In this document: in pieces, positions 11,524-22,745 of the stretch
Position numbering within the stretch: the stretch's first letter is position 1
Layout: every line of letters starts with the position of its first letter
DNA from: Saxidomus purpurata
Taxonomy: Eukaryota > Mollusca > Bivalvia > Venerida > Veneridae
Length of the DNA: 64,000 bases
Reading direction: 5' to 3'
Assembly (NCBI GenBank): GCA_022818135.1
Contig: JAFMSR010000010.1
Location: forward strand, 7,863,208 to 7,927,207
Translations under genes and position numbers: made by a program
Notes under the pieces: generated by a model
What the model was told of the DNA's origin: nothing
Databases searched by the model: none
What the model saw: the letters and a program-made list of their open reading frames with translations, nothing else

Positions 11524-12405
11524 CGTCAACTCACCGTTTTCCGTTTATTACTTTACTCCCTCGGGTAACACTTTAAGCAAATAATTTTTACTTTCCGCGC
11601 GGGAAAGTTTTGTCTTCCAGTTCCGGTTAGTTGAACCGCTCAAGCTAAGAGTTAGATAGTGTATAGAGAGTGACCAATAGTCACTTGTTTATGAAGAAGG
11701 TTGACCAATGAGATTAAAGTAAAGGTGATAACGAAAATGTACTAGACAGGTGTGTACACCTAATACTTATATGTCATCAAGTTTCAAAAATTAAATCAAA
11801 TAGTATTTAAAATTGTAAATGTTTCTTGTGAAATCCACACACGCCACTGAGAAAAGCGCTGACTGTTTTTTTGGAACCAGGTTTTTATAGTTAATTATCT
11901 GTTTTCTCCTGGACCTCGCGTCTTTTCGAGGATATGGTTTCTTTCCAATATGGACATAGGAGTATTTTGTATTTTATACACGTTTGTATGGGAATGTTTT
12001 TAAAAAAGCACCCAAAGAATTGTTTGGTATAAAGCCAATGTTTAGTCTAAAATCAAGATTGATGTAATACATCTTCTATATATAATATAGAGGTACATGT
12101 ATAAACTAGTATTCGTGTGGGAATAAACGGTGTCGTAGCCAGTTGTGCACTGTTCACTATTGGGCGAATCATATTTATGTGTTTCTACATAATTTAGTTT
12201 AAGTTAAAACAACCGAGTTGCCGTGTTCATTATACACAATATGTATACTTTTCTTTTTAACTTATACTTATCATTTCAGTTCCGTGTTTTGGGTCAGTTG
12301 TCCACAGCAACCGAAGTGCTTAAGTCAGCTCTTGATCCAGGAAATGCAAGACTGTGTGGTCACGCTCCTCACAACGGCACGGTGATCTATTATACCGTTC
12401 CTTAA
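8895..12405 (+). CDS. small secreted His-rich protein, four exons, 123 aa, unknown family
   Basis: I do not recognise the family. Exons 8895-8939, 9800-9886, 10908-11021 and 12280-12405 are all in phase 0 (15, 29, 38 and 41 codons plus stop), with acceptors TTTTGACAG, ATTTAAG and TCATTTCAG. Residues 1-16 (MRICLAILCFAATCFA) form a clear signal peptide. The mature part starts QTTNMPHHGHTHEPNEG, His-rich and possibly metal-binding, followed by two regions with one Cys each (KLYKCYVAD and ARLCGHAP) that could form one disulfide; it ends VIYYTVP. There is a TATA-like element upstream and AATAAA 74 bases after the stop. Four phase-0 exons with a signal peptide and matched regulatory sites make a real gene likely. 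No transmembrane segment beyond the signal. Confidence 0.8.
9800..9886 (+). CDS. secreted protein exon 2 (His-rich)
   Basis: Acceptor ACTTTTGACAG, donor GTGAGT. Encodes AQTTNMPHHGHTHEP and SFSFIYNGHT. Confidence 0.8.
10908..11021 (+). CDS. secreted protein exon 3
   Basis: 38 codons, phase 0 at both ends, starting HDLVVKHHVGKLYKC and ending GMRTVE before GTAAGA. Confidence 0.75.
11485..11525. repeat. (CACG)n microsatellite
   Basis: About ten near-perfect tetranucleotide units, in intron 3 of the secreted-protein gene. Confidence 0.9.
12280..12405 (+). CDS. secreted protein exon 4 (terminal)
   Basis: Acceptor TTATCATTTCAG. Reads FRVLGQLSTATEVLK through to YYTVP and TAA. Confidence 0.8.
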   Translation, partial: FRVLGQLSTATEVLKSALDPGNARLCGHAPHNGTVIYYTVP

Positions 12406-12478
12406 ATGAATCACGTGCACGTTGGCGCCTATTCTGTAATGTAGCGGGAAAAATGATTGTTAATTTGTAGATATCGAA

Positions 12479-12484
12479 AATAAA
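12479..12484 (+). other. polyadenylation signal AATAAA
   Basis: 74 bases after the stop codon of the secreted-protein gene, a normal distance. Confidence 0.6.
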
Positions 12485-13085
12485 ACGAAAACAGTTATTT
12501 ATTCATATGTATCATGTTTTATTGTTGCAAATTTAGTTTCACGTTTAAAGTCTTAAGGTCAACGAACTGCATCTAGTTGCAAATTCACAAAACATGTTTC
12601 TAAATTATTACAAGTTCAGTGTTCGTATGAAATACGTATTGTTTCAAATTATTGCAGTCAGTGTGATTAAGAATGGGTTCGAATGACTAGTGATCTCTTG
12701 TATCTCTTGTATGTTATGGTTATACAGCGCCATAAGGGGTAACCAGGTGTGACAGGGATACTAGAGACACTATATTTACCACATATCTTCCGTTTATATA
12801 ATGATAAAACATATTCTGTTACTTGCCTATGATACCACGTGTCCTATCCTATGACTAATGTTTAATGCGTTTATTTAACAAACACATTTATACAAATGAT
12901 TATTCCACGAACGTGCTTTGAATTTCATGTTTCTATGTGAAATATTTTATAATGAAAAGCGGATGTTGTAATATGGTAAGTGTAATAACAATAATCTGAA
13001 GACCTAAATGTACATGCAAGTACCATTGTGTTACATCTATATTGAGCAACTCATTATTAAAGTCTGTGCATGCATGTTACCGTTT
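12485..13085. other. no feature recognised
   Basis: AT-rich intergenic sequence between the secreted-protein gene and a SINE. Confidence 0.4.
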
Positions 13086-13093
13086 TAAATGAG

Positions 13094-13335
13094 TAAGCTG
13101 CGTTGGCACAGTGAAAGCACGTTCGTCTCAGGGTCGGAGGGCCCCGGGTTCGATTCCAACCAAGGTCAAGTAATGGTTGTATCCTTATACAAGACATTAT
13201 AATTCCATATTGCTCCTCCCCCCCCCGCCCCCACCCCGTGTCCCCTCTCTCACACTCTCTTCGATGTTGATTCCATCTGGAGAGGGTATCGAGAGATGTA
13301 AGAACTTGTTTCGCATTCGAGAAAAAATAAATTAG
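13094..13335 (+). mobile_element. tRNA-derived SINE
   Basis: A tRNA-like head has a box-A-like TGGCACAGTGAAAG and a perfect box B, GGTTCGATTCC, at about 13146-13158. An unrelated body follows, broken by a C-rich run, ending in AGAAAAAATAAATTAG. The anticodon arm is not a normal tRNA, so this is not a tRNA gene. Confidence 0.65.
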
Positions 13336-14420
13336 TATATAAAAAAGTAATGAGGCACTTGCCACTACATGTATGCAGTAATAATACATAAATATCAGAA
13401 GCCGGGTACTAAGATGACAGAAACATAGCGCGCAAAAACCGATCTTCGAGGCTAACCTATACATTGGTATCCGGTCCCCGGTCTCGGCAGGTCTTTAGAT
13501 TACAGACCAGGAAGATCAATTTGCTCTTAGAATAATTGGTTTTGTGCACCATGTTATTTCGGAACGGTAGAAAGATAAATGCCAACCAGTTTAAAATGAC
13601 TGAAGTACGGTTGAAACGGGCGCTAAATTCATACATAACAACAACAAAGACGGACAAGACCTGTCCAGATGATTTTTTTACGTGTGAATACTACTGGCTA
13701 CAATTTCCGGCTTTTACAGCTAGTATAGAGGTCTGCGTAGCATACATGTATACAGTATTTGCTTTATTGGAACCTAGTATACTGGATGTGTTATTGGTAT
13801 TTCTATTGTAATTTACTTGTATGATTCCTATTTCGAAGACCATCAACTTTAATGGATGGGAGAGGACGTGTGTATAGATACAGAAATAAACTTTTACAAA
13901 TGAATATTCTAGTTAACAGCGCAATGAGGTTGCTTGTTGAAGCCAGTCAATTTTGGTGAAACTTTTTTGTAGAATTTATATAATAATTGTATATCTTTCT
14001 ATCATTGAAGACTTACACATTCTCCTTGTATCAAAAAGCATTTTACCTACAGGTTTTAAAACGCTCAATTACATCCACATTTCGTAATTTCCTCTTATAG
14101 ATGTCAAGTTGATAGTAAATGTGATTTATTGATAACGTTTGATAATTAACCCTAGGCTTAAACTGTCAAGCGGAAACCCCTTTATTTCGCTAAAGCCTAG
14201 AGCGTATCGTATCCAACACGTTTCGGTCTCATTTTTAGTTGTTGTTATACGGAAACTTTGAATTTATTACAGATACGGTGATTTTTCGAACCCCTTTTAG
14301 TGTTTCGGTAATAAGTTGTGTCTTTCTTTTATGTACTAATTGTAACTTAAATATAGTGGAATCGGAGTACCACTACTAACTCGCATGTCAGAAATATACT
14401 CAGATGTGTAGATAATATTT
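13336..14420. other. no gene recognised
   Basis: A 91-codon open stretch at 13536-13811 has no initiation context, splice signals or similarity that I can support. Confidence 0.35.
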
Positions 14421-14426
14421 ATCAAA

Positions 14427-14495
14427 AATTCTGTTGAAAGAGGTTAGATTGGGCGATGCATAATTACAGTAATTCTAACCTCTTTCAACAGAATT
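14427..14495. repeat. perfect 22-bp inverted repeat (hairpin)
   Basis: AATTCTGTTGAAAGAGGTTAGA at about 14428 is repeated exactly in inverse at about 14474-14495, with a loop of about 24 bases. A transcript of either strand would form a stable stem. No coding frame spans it. Confidence 0.85.
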
Positions 14496-14499
14496 ATGT

Positions 14500-15860
14500 C
14501 ATCAAAGAAAATGTAAATTCCTAAGAGAGGCCTACACATTTAGAAACACTAAGTAGTTCCTTTTTTACAATATATAATCAGAAATTTAAAGTGGAATTAT
14601 GCGCCTTTTTTTAAAGTAAAAATCCAGCTGAAATATGTGTGTGTTGAAAGGGTAGAGGAAATAATAGCTTTTAACCTAATAAATCAAACTTTTCCCGCTA
14701 CCAGTACGAAATAATAACTTTCCAAATATCACTTTTCCTTTTTTGACTGGGAGAGTATTTAATAAAACTACACTGCCAAAATCTGTACCAACAACAACAA
14801 AAACACAAGGGAGGTCACTGCGAAGAAAGGAACTATTATTTGATTTGTCCGATTTTTTTATTTCTAAAGCACCAACTTCAAATACTGATGCGGTAGTATC
14901 ATTGATTTAACACATTTAAATGCATAGCAACCGAAAACTGCCTTTATAAAACTGTCACCAAAAATACACTTTGTGCAGTAATATGCGCATAATGTCACTT
15001 TAAGTAAAGTTCGCCATAAATTACTATTCTTGTTGTATGTACGATGTATGTATATTGCTTTTCATTAGCCAAAGGCGTTTACACGTCTATATTGCTAATA
15101 GATGTTGTTTTTGTGTTGGTGGTAGTAGCAAAATCACTTTCAATGTAGACTTCACATGAGCAACTTGTAAATATCCTTATCTTATGTTTGGAAGTAAAAC
15201 AAGGACATGACACAGGCTTAGGTAAGAAATTATTGCTTTTTTAAAGTTCGTTTGAATTTATTTTGTGAAATTTAAAATTATTCTTTGTAGTATTGAAGCT
15301 GAAATATAAGGAATGTGTTTTGTAACCTTATGCTTTATTCCGTAAGATAAATATTTGTCTGAACTAGGTTATTACACGTTAAAATGAAAAAGTATATTTT
15401 TATTTTAGTGTGATGTATATACACATATGTGTTTTGTTAAGTTCCCCTAAAAATTTAGTGCTTTTGTGTAAGTTTGTCTTTTTAAAGTGACATTCCCTTA
15501 AACTGGTGTTAAATTAAATAACTTCAAATCGCTTAAGCTAAAACTGTAAGCTATATATATTCCAGTCATTATCAGTGAAATCAGCATTATAAAATATGTT
15601 GCAGTAATAATCTATGTAAAGCTGTTAAATTCTTGTACACGTAATGGGTGGATAGCGATTTATTGCGGAGGGCCTCTATTTTAGTTATTTGTGTTGAAAT
15701 AAGGCATGTTCCTGTATATGTTGTTCTTTTAAATTTCACATTCATAGAACACATTATTTATGATTAGAGAACATAAACTACTAGAGAAAATGCGAGACCT
15801 TTTAAGTTAGAACACGTAGTTCATTAAAAGATATGTTGTCTCGGGAAATACATGTTGATT
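14500..15860. other. no feature recognised
   Basis: AT-rich sequence without long open frames. It borders retroelement remnants on the right and may include their decayed flank. Confidence 0.35.
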
Positions 15861-15867
15861 AAAGAGT

Positions 15868-16191
15868 TCAAATTCTTTGCTGTGTGATACTCACTTTGGC
15901 GTAATTAAAATTCTTTGAGTATCTTTTCAGAAGTAATTTCTCAAAATTATTGGCTACCGTTTTATGACAACTGAATGTATTAAAGCAGAATTTATTTAGA
16001 ATTTTGTTTGAAGGACATTTTATTAGCGTTTTAAAAGTTGAAAATGTTGTACCATGTTTCTGTGACTCAAAGACATCACCATAGTCCAGTCGATACAGCT
16101 CATTAGGCAGATTAGCAGTTACTGTATGGAGGCATAAAACAATGAAGACCAGAAACACCATCAAGTCTACGCCTGTCAATATTAATAACAA
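15868..16191 (-). pseudogene. envelope-like N-terminal fragment of a retroelement
   Basis: The 107-codon frame begins with a hydrophobic segment (VFLVFIVLCLHTVTA) like a signal peptide, followed by ELYRLDYGDVFES and TTFSTF. The same order, RLNYGTVF...TTFS after a hydrophobic leader, occurs in the env-like start at 19986-20237, so this is probably the start of a related env-like ORF from a separate, older copy. It stops before any fusion-peptide region. Confidence 0.5.
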
Positions 16192-16314
16192 CTTGACTGT
16201 TTTCTAACTACGCAGCAATTCTCGCGCACAATATTATATCCCACGAGGACAGGTAGTATGATTATGGACCTTTCTCAAAACTAGCTCCATCAGCATAAAG
16301 TCTTATTCTTTGGC

Positions 16315-16435
16315 TTTAGAATCATGTCTTTTTAACCGGAAAATGATTCTTCTGACCATAAAGATTGCATATTTTGCCAATTGTCCTACATGGCTTTAAG
16401 GACGTATACCTACATCTACATCTTGAGCATGTTTC
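16315..16435 (-). pseudogene. gag zinc-knuckle fragment
   Basis: Reads ETCSRCRCRYTSLKPC, then GKICNLYGQKNHFPV before TGA. This resembles the double knuckle CxRCG...CPA.GK.CxxCGKxNHFxxxC of many invertebrate Ty3/gypsy gag-pol proteins, with several Cys and Gly positions lost. It differs from the gag at 24543-25598 and is presumably from another family. Confidence 0.45.
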
Positions 16436-16832
16436 ATCTGTCTGTCTGTTATCATGCTTGATGTGGGTCTCTGAAAATGTTTTCCGCCCTGTAGTGCCTG
16501 TTGGGTTGTTTGCTCAAGAGCAATTGTCGTTGTCACTAAATTAAAGAAGTAACCGAAGTCAATGGGCATGGTAGCTCCGTCTGGTGCAGTTTGTCTTGCA
16601 TTAATTAAGCGCCAGGCTAAATTGCATAGCTGCTATAGTTTTTGGTTCATATGTCTAAATGGCTGAGTTTACACTTTAGTGAAACCCATTCACTGTGTGT
16701 CGCATAACGTAAAGTAACGTTTTGTACTTTCATTTTTTACAGAGTTCTGGGGCGTAGCATAAAACCAAATTCAAAGGAAAACAAATTGAAAAGTAGCCTT
16801 CTAGACCACAAGATGTTTCATGGACTGATTGT

Positions 16833-17078
16833 TTTTAGGGGAATGTTGTTGCAACTTAAACAGGAACACAAGAATATCTTTCAATATTTTGATATATGAC
16901 AACGTATATTTCTAGATCAGGCTGATGACACATACAACATGTTACAATACAGAATATAACCAAACATATAGCACATGTAAAACTTGTGAAAAAAAACCAA
17001 CATACAAGAGCAAACTCGCTTTTCAGTGAGTTGAGTTAACTAATTTTGACTTAGGATACTTTAACAAGTAAACTATTT
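16833..17078 (-). repeat. LTR-like copy (left LTR of deleted copy B)
   Basis: Shares GGAATGTTGTTG, GGAACACAAGA, CAACGTATATTTCTA-like sequence and AAACTCGCTTTTCAGTGAG with the LTR-like blocks at 18640, 18893, 25626 and 27780. It is the most diverged copy. Confidence 0.6.
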
Positions 17079-17283
17079 AGAATCCGTACTTGACGAAATA
17101 GTAAAATATCATGATAACCTGTCCACTTCTGATACATGTTGGAAAGAGTCGTTGATTTGGGCAGTGTCGGATAATATCTTATATACTTTAAACTTTACAA
17201 CATTTTTGACTAAAGGAAAGCTTACACTGACAAACATTGATTATTCATTTCTGAAGAATCGAAAATCAGCATTCTAATAATAA

Positions 17284-17425
17284 AACGAGGATCTTCTGAA
17301 AATAATAATAACAATAATGATAATTATGATAATAATAATAACAATAATAATAACAATGATTATAATAATTATGATGATTGTGATGATGATGATGATGATG
17401 ATGATAATGATAATATAAAAATTGT

Positions 17426-17457
<32 letters not shown>

Positions 17458-17466
17458 TATAACAAC

Positions 17467-17515
<49 letters not shown>
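17284..17515. repeat. (AAT)n/(GAT)n microsatellite
   Basis: Mixed ATA/ATG tracts, then almost pure ATA from 17431 to 17515. The run of Ile codons in the overlapping minus-strand frame comes from this. Confidence 0.92.
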
Positions 17516-17516
<1 letters not shown>

Positions 17517-18340
17517 GGCAAAATAGTGAGCAGTTATGCGAACTTAGTGACTTGCCTAAAGTTTGGATGGTGACTGATAGTGCTTCATATGACAATATGG
17601 AATCTGACAATTTACCTCGTACAAGCGAGTTACATCCCATTAAAAGCTTCATGTAAGCGTCTTTAATCGGTTCTCTGTAAAATCTCAGTTTAATGGTGGC
17701 CAGTAAAATACACACATGTATCACGATTCTGTTCTTAACTTTCCAGGGATTTAGCCATTTTTTAATTTAGTCTAAGCAGAACTTTATTATTCCATTCCAT
17801 GCCTTTCAATGAGGTTGAAAGACGAGTGTCAGTTGACTTCATAAATAAAGTTAATAATTCATTTCCATGTGAAAATCCATTTGATAGTGTAATTGCTTCT
17901 TTGATTAATTTAATTACACGAGAAGCTATGTTTCTGATATTACTTATTGTTGCAAAACCAAAAAGACTCCTGTCGATATTTCCTACGAATTGTGTAAGAG
18001 AACTTCTAGTTCTGTTACGAATAACTTTGTATGCTGGCATGATAATGTTGTATATGTTGGATAGTTGCATTAACTAGTTTGTCATGTCTAAGTAAAAATC
18101 AGCTAGGTGTTGACGGCAATTACAATTTGGTTGGAAATTCATATTTGTTGAATTGAAGCCTAAATCTATGTTCGGATGTTGTAACCATCTTTCCTTCATT
18201 GTAGGACAACAGCAGGAACGACACCATACACAGAATATATTATGTAGTGACATATATAACAGAATATTTAAAATAATTCTCTTTTTTTCGACCATACGTT
18301 GTTCCCGGGAATATAGCAATATTTGCATGATTAAAACCAA
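17425..18340 (-). pseudogene. envelope-like (F-type fusion) remnant of copy B
   Basis: From 18340 to 17762 one frame is broken by a single TAG at 18074. It contains a basic RNRTR stretch, then SLTQFVGNIDRSLFGFAT and a heptad-rich region. Furin-like site plus a hydrophobic, Gly-rich FVGxxxxxLFG segment is the layout of baculovirus-F-like envelope proteins of errantivirus-type gypsy elements. After a frameshift, LVRGKLSDSILSYEAL at 17724-17560 matches the later L..GKL...LIS...L region of that family. The reading runs into a microsatellite. Annotated as an old, inactive copy with at least one stop and one frameshift. Confidence 0.55.
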
Positions 18341-18364
18341 CTTTTTTCTTTGGATAAGGGTTTA

Positions 18365-18640
18365 AAAGTCACCAAGCAGCGTTTTTGCTGTCAGCTTTTA
18401 AAATCATCCTAGCAGTAGTATCTTTTTCTACATCAATGTCTTTGCATTTTTAATTAAAACATAACTGTTTTCAATAGGTTTTGATAATTTCACAGGCACA
18501 AACATTTCTGATAAGGGTTCTAATGTAGGTCTGCAGGTCCTTTGAATCGGTGTGCCCTTTGAAATTCTTCACTTGTAATGTATGTCTTTGGCATCAATGA
18601 GGATCAGAATCGAACCTTCTCTACCAGTTTTCAGATTGTC
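18365..18640 (-). pseudogene. gag/protease remnant of copy B with internal deletion
   Basis: The stretch TTTTGATAATTTCACAGGC...TCTGATAAGGGTTCTAA matches the protease region of the fuller copy (23930-23970) and is joined directly to CTGCAGGTCCTTTGAATCGG, which matches the start of gag (25527-25550). Everything between is missing. The leader CATCAATGAGGATCAGAATCGAACC corresponds to 25595-25620. Confidence 0.65.
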
Positions 18641-18890
18641 TTTAAGGTAATGTTGTTGAAACTAAAACTGGAACACAAGATGTCCTTCAATATTTCATTA
18701 TATGATTATGTATATTTCTACATCAGGCTTATGACAACTGTTGCTTCCAAAACCAATATTTATTTACTCATTCAATACCAAATAAAACTAATCATATAGC
18801 AACTTGTGAAAACATCATACAAAGCAAACTCGCTTTTCAGTTAGTATAATTAACTAGTTTTGACTAACAGTACTTTATCAAGTAACTTTC
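18640..18890 (-). repeat. LTR-like copy (right LTR of deleted copy B)
   Basis: Closely matches 27780-28060 (AATGTTGTTGAAACTAAAACTGG, GATTATGTATATTTCTACATCAGG). With 16833-17078 it brackets the env-like remnant and marks an internally deleted provirus-like copy. Confidence 0.65.
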
Positions 18891-18892
18891 AG

Positions 18893-19531
18893 AATGCTTT
18901 TCGGGGGAATATTGTTAAAACTGGAACACAAGATGTCCTTCAATATTTTAATACATATATTTCTAGATCAAACAGCTTCTGCCCCAAACCAATATTTACA
19001 TATTCATTAAACCAAATACATAGTAATTTATAAAACATCATACATATAACAAGAGCGCACTCGCTTTTAGTGAGTTGAGTTAACTAATTTTCACATGAGT
19101 TATTTTAACAAATAACTGACTGTAAAGTTAACAAATGTACAAGAAGATTCACATTTATGTGAGTTAAATACACTAATTTTGACTTAACATGTTTTAACAA
19201 ATAGTTGACTGTAAAGTTTACAAATGAACAACTAGATAGCAATTAAATTAAATATTATAAACAATCTGACTTACCTGGAACACAAGATGTCCTTCAATAT
19301 TTTAATACATATATTTCTAGATCAAACAGCTTCTGATCTAGAACTTTTTGGGCCTTGCTTTTATAGACCTTCAATGCTAGACATCTGTATCCCAGGTCAG
19401 ACTGAACTGACAGAAATTAGTCTGTCAGTTCCTGGTTGACTGTCAAAGTATTTGATTGAAGATGTGTATTACTTTGAAGATACATGTATGTATTTCCTTA
19501 AGTTGTCAAAGGAATGATTTTCCTTGTGACA
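18893..19531 (-). repeat. left LTR (3' LTR) of Ty3/gypsy copy A
   Basis: Aligned over about 470 bases with 25626-26154, I count about ten differences. It has about 125 bases (19370-19497) absent from the right copy before both share AGTTGTCAAAGGAATGATTTTCC. Inside each LTR the stretch GGAACACAAGATGTCCTTCAATATTTTAATAC occurs twice, about 350 bases apart. Exact ends were not resolved. Confidence 0.75.
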
Positions 19532-19985
19532 ATCATCTCCATGGCAGAAAAAGATAATGCTCCTGCATTATACCATAAGAAACAGACTCAAATTTAAACA
19601 ACAGAATAGCATGATCAAAATTTATACAAACAGAAAACATATTCAAAATATCAAATATACAGAAACAATCTTGTGACAATAATTCCTATGTGGTATTGAA
19701 ATACACAATATAATAATTATATACACGTTTTGTCCTTTGGACCATATTGGACCATTTTATATTGTTGCCACACAACTTCACACATATATAGTTTAAAGAA
19801 TGTCTTCTGAACAGTTTCTTTATTCAGCTGGATGGGAGATTTGTGTATTCCTCACGTCTCCTGTTGACGCCATAAAACATAGATCCTGGGAAGTTTGTTT
19901 ACATAACTATAAGAGTTTTACTGAATATACAGAAAGTAGAACACTCAAAAGAGACTTCCAAGAACATCAAACCTACTTAACTTCA
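19532..19985. other. LTR-env spacer of copy A
   Basis: No match to the right LTR and no supported frame. It may be a remainder of the U3 region or non-coding sequence left after loss of most of env. Confidence 0.35.
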
Positions 19986-20237
19986 TCAAACTTTCAATAA
20001 AGGTTCATTAGAAAAGGTTGTAACCATCTTTCCTTCATTGGTAAAAACAGTACCATAATTTAATCTTTGTTCAAGACTTCCAAATCCCATTGGTAACCAG
20101 GACAACAGCAAGAGGGACACCATACACAGGATATATTCTGTACTGAGAAATATTACAGAACATTTAGAATGATTCGTTCCTTTTTGACCATACATTGTTC
20201 CCGGGGATAGCACATTTCTTTCATGAGTAAAACCCAC
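19986..20237 (-). pseudogene. env-like N-terminal fragment of copy A
   Basis: Reads a hydrophobic leader (CMVSLLLLSWLPMGFG) and then LEQRLNYGTVF and MVTTFS before a stop. The DNA also matches 18160-18310 in copy B, where longer env sequence survives. The remainder of env has been lost here. Confidence 0.55.
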
Positions 20238-20419
20238 TACTTAATTTAACAATAGTATAGCTAAAGAAGAAATTCTATAATTCCTAGTGATAAGAGGAGG
20301 GTTTCATGCTTAATTGTTACTTCTTGGCTTGTCTTTTCTATTCTTCCATAACATAATGGACTTGGGACTTTTTCTGAAAGATTGAACTAGGTAATGGTAA
20401 ACTTTTTTTAAGACAATTC

Positions 20420-22162
20420 TTACACATTTATATCCTTCTTCAAGAATTTGAATTTCTTTTGTTTCCTTACAGTACCTTTAGAAGTATACTTAGCCTTAAA
20501 CTGTTTCAACATTTCAGTAGGAACTAGATCTATTGATACCCATTTACGTTGATCAGTTTTGAGCTCTACCCTATACCAGTTGTTTTTAGTTTTGATGATT
20601 TTCTTTACATCTCTAGGTTCTATACGGGTCTGGTTTTGGCAAGGATCCATAATTTTATCTTGTTCTTTGCTTGTTTGAACATTTGATTGTCTTATTTCAA
20701 CAGGGTCTACAATAGCATCAGGTTGATCCACTTCAGCCTGATCTGTCTGATTAGTATCCTGATTTTGTTGATACTTTCTAGTGTTTGGGTCATGATAAGC
20801 CTTTAATCGAGCTGAATTTACGAGAGCTCGAAGTATCTTATCATCAGACATTCTTTTTATCTGAAAAGTGTTGTTGTTACACTTTTGAATGATTCCATAA
20901 GGGCCTTTGTACTTTGGTGTCAATTTTTTAGAGGACCCTTTTCCTATACTTTCATTACGTAACATAACCTTTTGACCAATTTCATATTTTGGCGCACTAG
21001 CAGTCTTGTCATGATACAATTTTTGCCTTTCTTGAGCACATAAGCGATTGGCCCTCTTAAGAGAGGTGGTTAATTTTAAATGCTGTATAAAATCTTCCAT
21101 CTGTTCCTGAACTGACTTTGGTAATGTTTCTTTTGGAATGAGAGCAGTGTCTATTGGCATTCTCATTTGCCTACCAAACAGTATTTCAAAAGGAGTATAA
21201 CCAGTGGTGGAAGACTGTGCATTTCTGAAGGCCATCATTATAGAGGGTAAATACTTGTTCCAATCATTTTGTTCAGCATTACAAAATGACCTTAATGCTT
21301 TACCTAGGGTACTATTTACTCTCTCTACAGTACTGTTTGTCTGTGGATGAAAAGCTGATGCATGGTGCCTAGTAACTTCAAATAATTCACAGAGCGCTGC
21401 TACCAGCTTGGACAGAAAATTACTTCCTCTATCACTTACTATAACATCTGGTGACCCATATCTACAAAATATTTCTTCATATAAAATCTTAGCTATTTCA
21501 CTGGCTTCTTGGGTTCTTAAAGGGAAGCATTCACACCATGCTGAGTAAGAATCTACAATAAGAAGTATGTACTTATATTTATCCTTTGTAACAGGAAGTG
21601 GACCCATTATATCCATGTGGATGCGGGAGAACGGATACATAGCTACTGGCAGTGGATGTAAAGGAGCTTTTTGGTTTGCATAACTCCTTTTTGAACCTTG
21701 GCATGTAGAGCAAGTTTTGATATGAGTTTCAATATCAGTGTACATTCTTGGCCAGAAATATTTTTACCTTATTGCAGCATAAGTTTTATCAAAACCAAGA
21801 TGAGCATGACCATCATGATAAGCTAGTATAACATCCTCCCTCAAACATTTAGGGACTACCAGTTGTGAATACTGTTCCTCATGCCTAAGTTTCTTTTTGA
21901 ACCTACTGTCAAAGAAATGGTACAAGACATTGTTTCTAACAATATACTGATTAGCAAGCATTACAACCTTTTTCTTACTGATATCATCTTGTGGTAATGT
22001 GTCATTGACCATGTAGTCTAAAAGCGGATGAAGCTCTGGGTATTGCCATTGCAGTTTAGAGATTTCACTATCTGAATTCTCATCTATGGCTGGTTTTTTC
22101 AAGGTTTCAATTTCAGACTCGTCATCATCAAAATCTTCAATAGCTACTAGGATAGGATCCAA
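20420..22162 (-). pseudogene. Ty3/gypsy integrase with one in-frame stop
   Basis: Integrase joins element cDNA to host DNA in the nucleus. A single 581-codon frame is interrupted only by TAA at 21764. In order: H-H-C-C zinc domain (YHDGHAHLGFDKTY... and CSTCQ), the DDE core with HMDIMGPLP, VSDRGSNFL and STVERVN as the three acidic positions, a GPY/F module (KYKGPYGIIQ), then a C-terminal stretch with WYRVELKTDQRKWVSIDLVP that could be a chromodomain-like tail. All catalytic acids are present; the one stop would block full-length product unless read through. Confidence 0.88.
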
Positions 22163-22745
22163 CTTACGGAATCATATTCAAATTTGACTTGTGACCAAGT
22201 TTGGTCTTGCAAGTAACTAATATTTTCATTTGAGTTTGGCAAACTGTAAATCCTTCTGGACAAAGCATCTGCATTCCTTTTCACAGATACCCCATTTATT
22301 TTCAGTCATCCTTGCATTGATTGTCCATCTACCTATTACTCGCTCCTGATTGTTTATCATCAATTTGCCCCAATATTTTAAACCCTAAGTTATCGTATAC
22401 ACAGTGAACCGAATCTGACATGTCAGGATGGAACGGCTTTGACATATCTGTAAAGCTAAAATAGGACTTTACAGATACCCCATTATTTTCTTTAATTTCT
22501 CAAAGGCTGCCTTCTTCACTCATTTTGACCATCCTGATTTTATCAAATTTTCCCATTTCCTATTGAACTAACGCTCTGTTGTCAGGGGTGAACGGCTTTG
22601 CTATTTATGGCAAATAGTCTTTTATACCAGCTTCCTTTTAATAGTATACAAAGGCTGTCCTACACTCATTTGCTTCTTGTACCTCTTTTTGAAGTAACCT
22701 ATTTAGAGGTGGAGCTATTTTGCTATCTTTAAAACTTCCTTTTAG
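22163..22745 (-). pseudogene. decayed RNase H / connection region
   Basis: About 580 bases with stops in all frames, between the RT and integrase frames. Intact relatives have roughly twice this length here, so material is missing as well as mutated. Short matches (LNRLLQKEVQEAN, LGFKILGQ) can be read in shifting frames. Confidence 0.6.

Noticed and set aside
13094..13168. tRNA gene
   Set aside because: Box A and B are present but the anticodon and acceptor stems do not pair as a tRNA; it is a SINE head.
17425..17724. Ile-rich ORF
   Set aside because: The poly-Ile end is microsatellite read as protein; only the start may be env-like.
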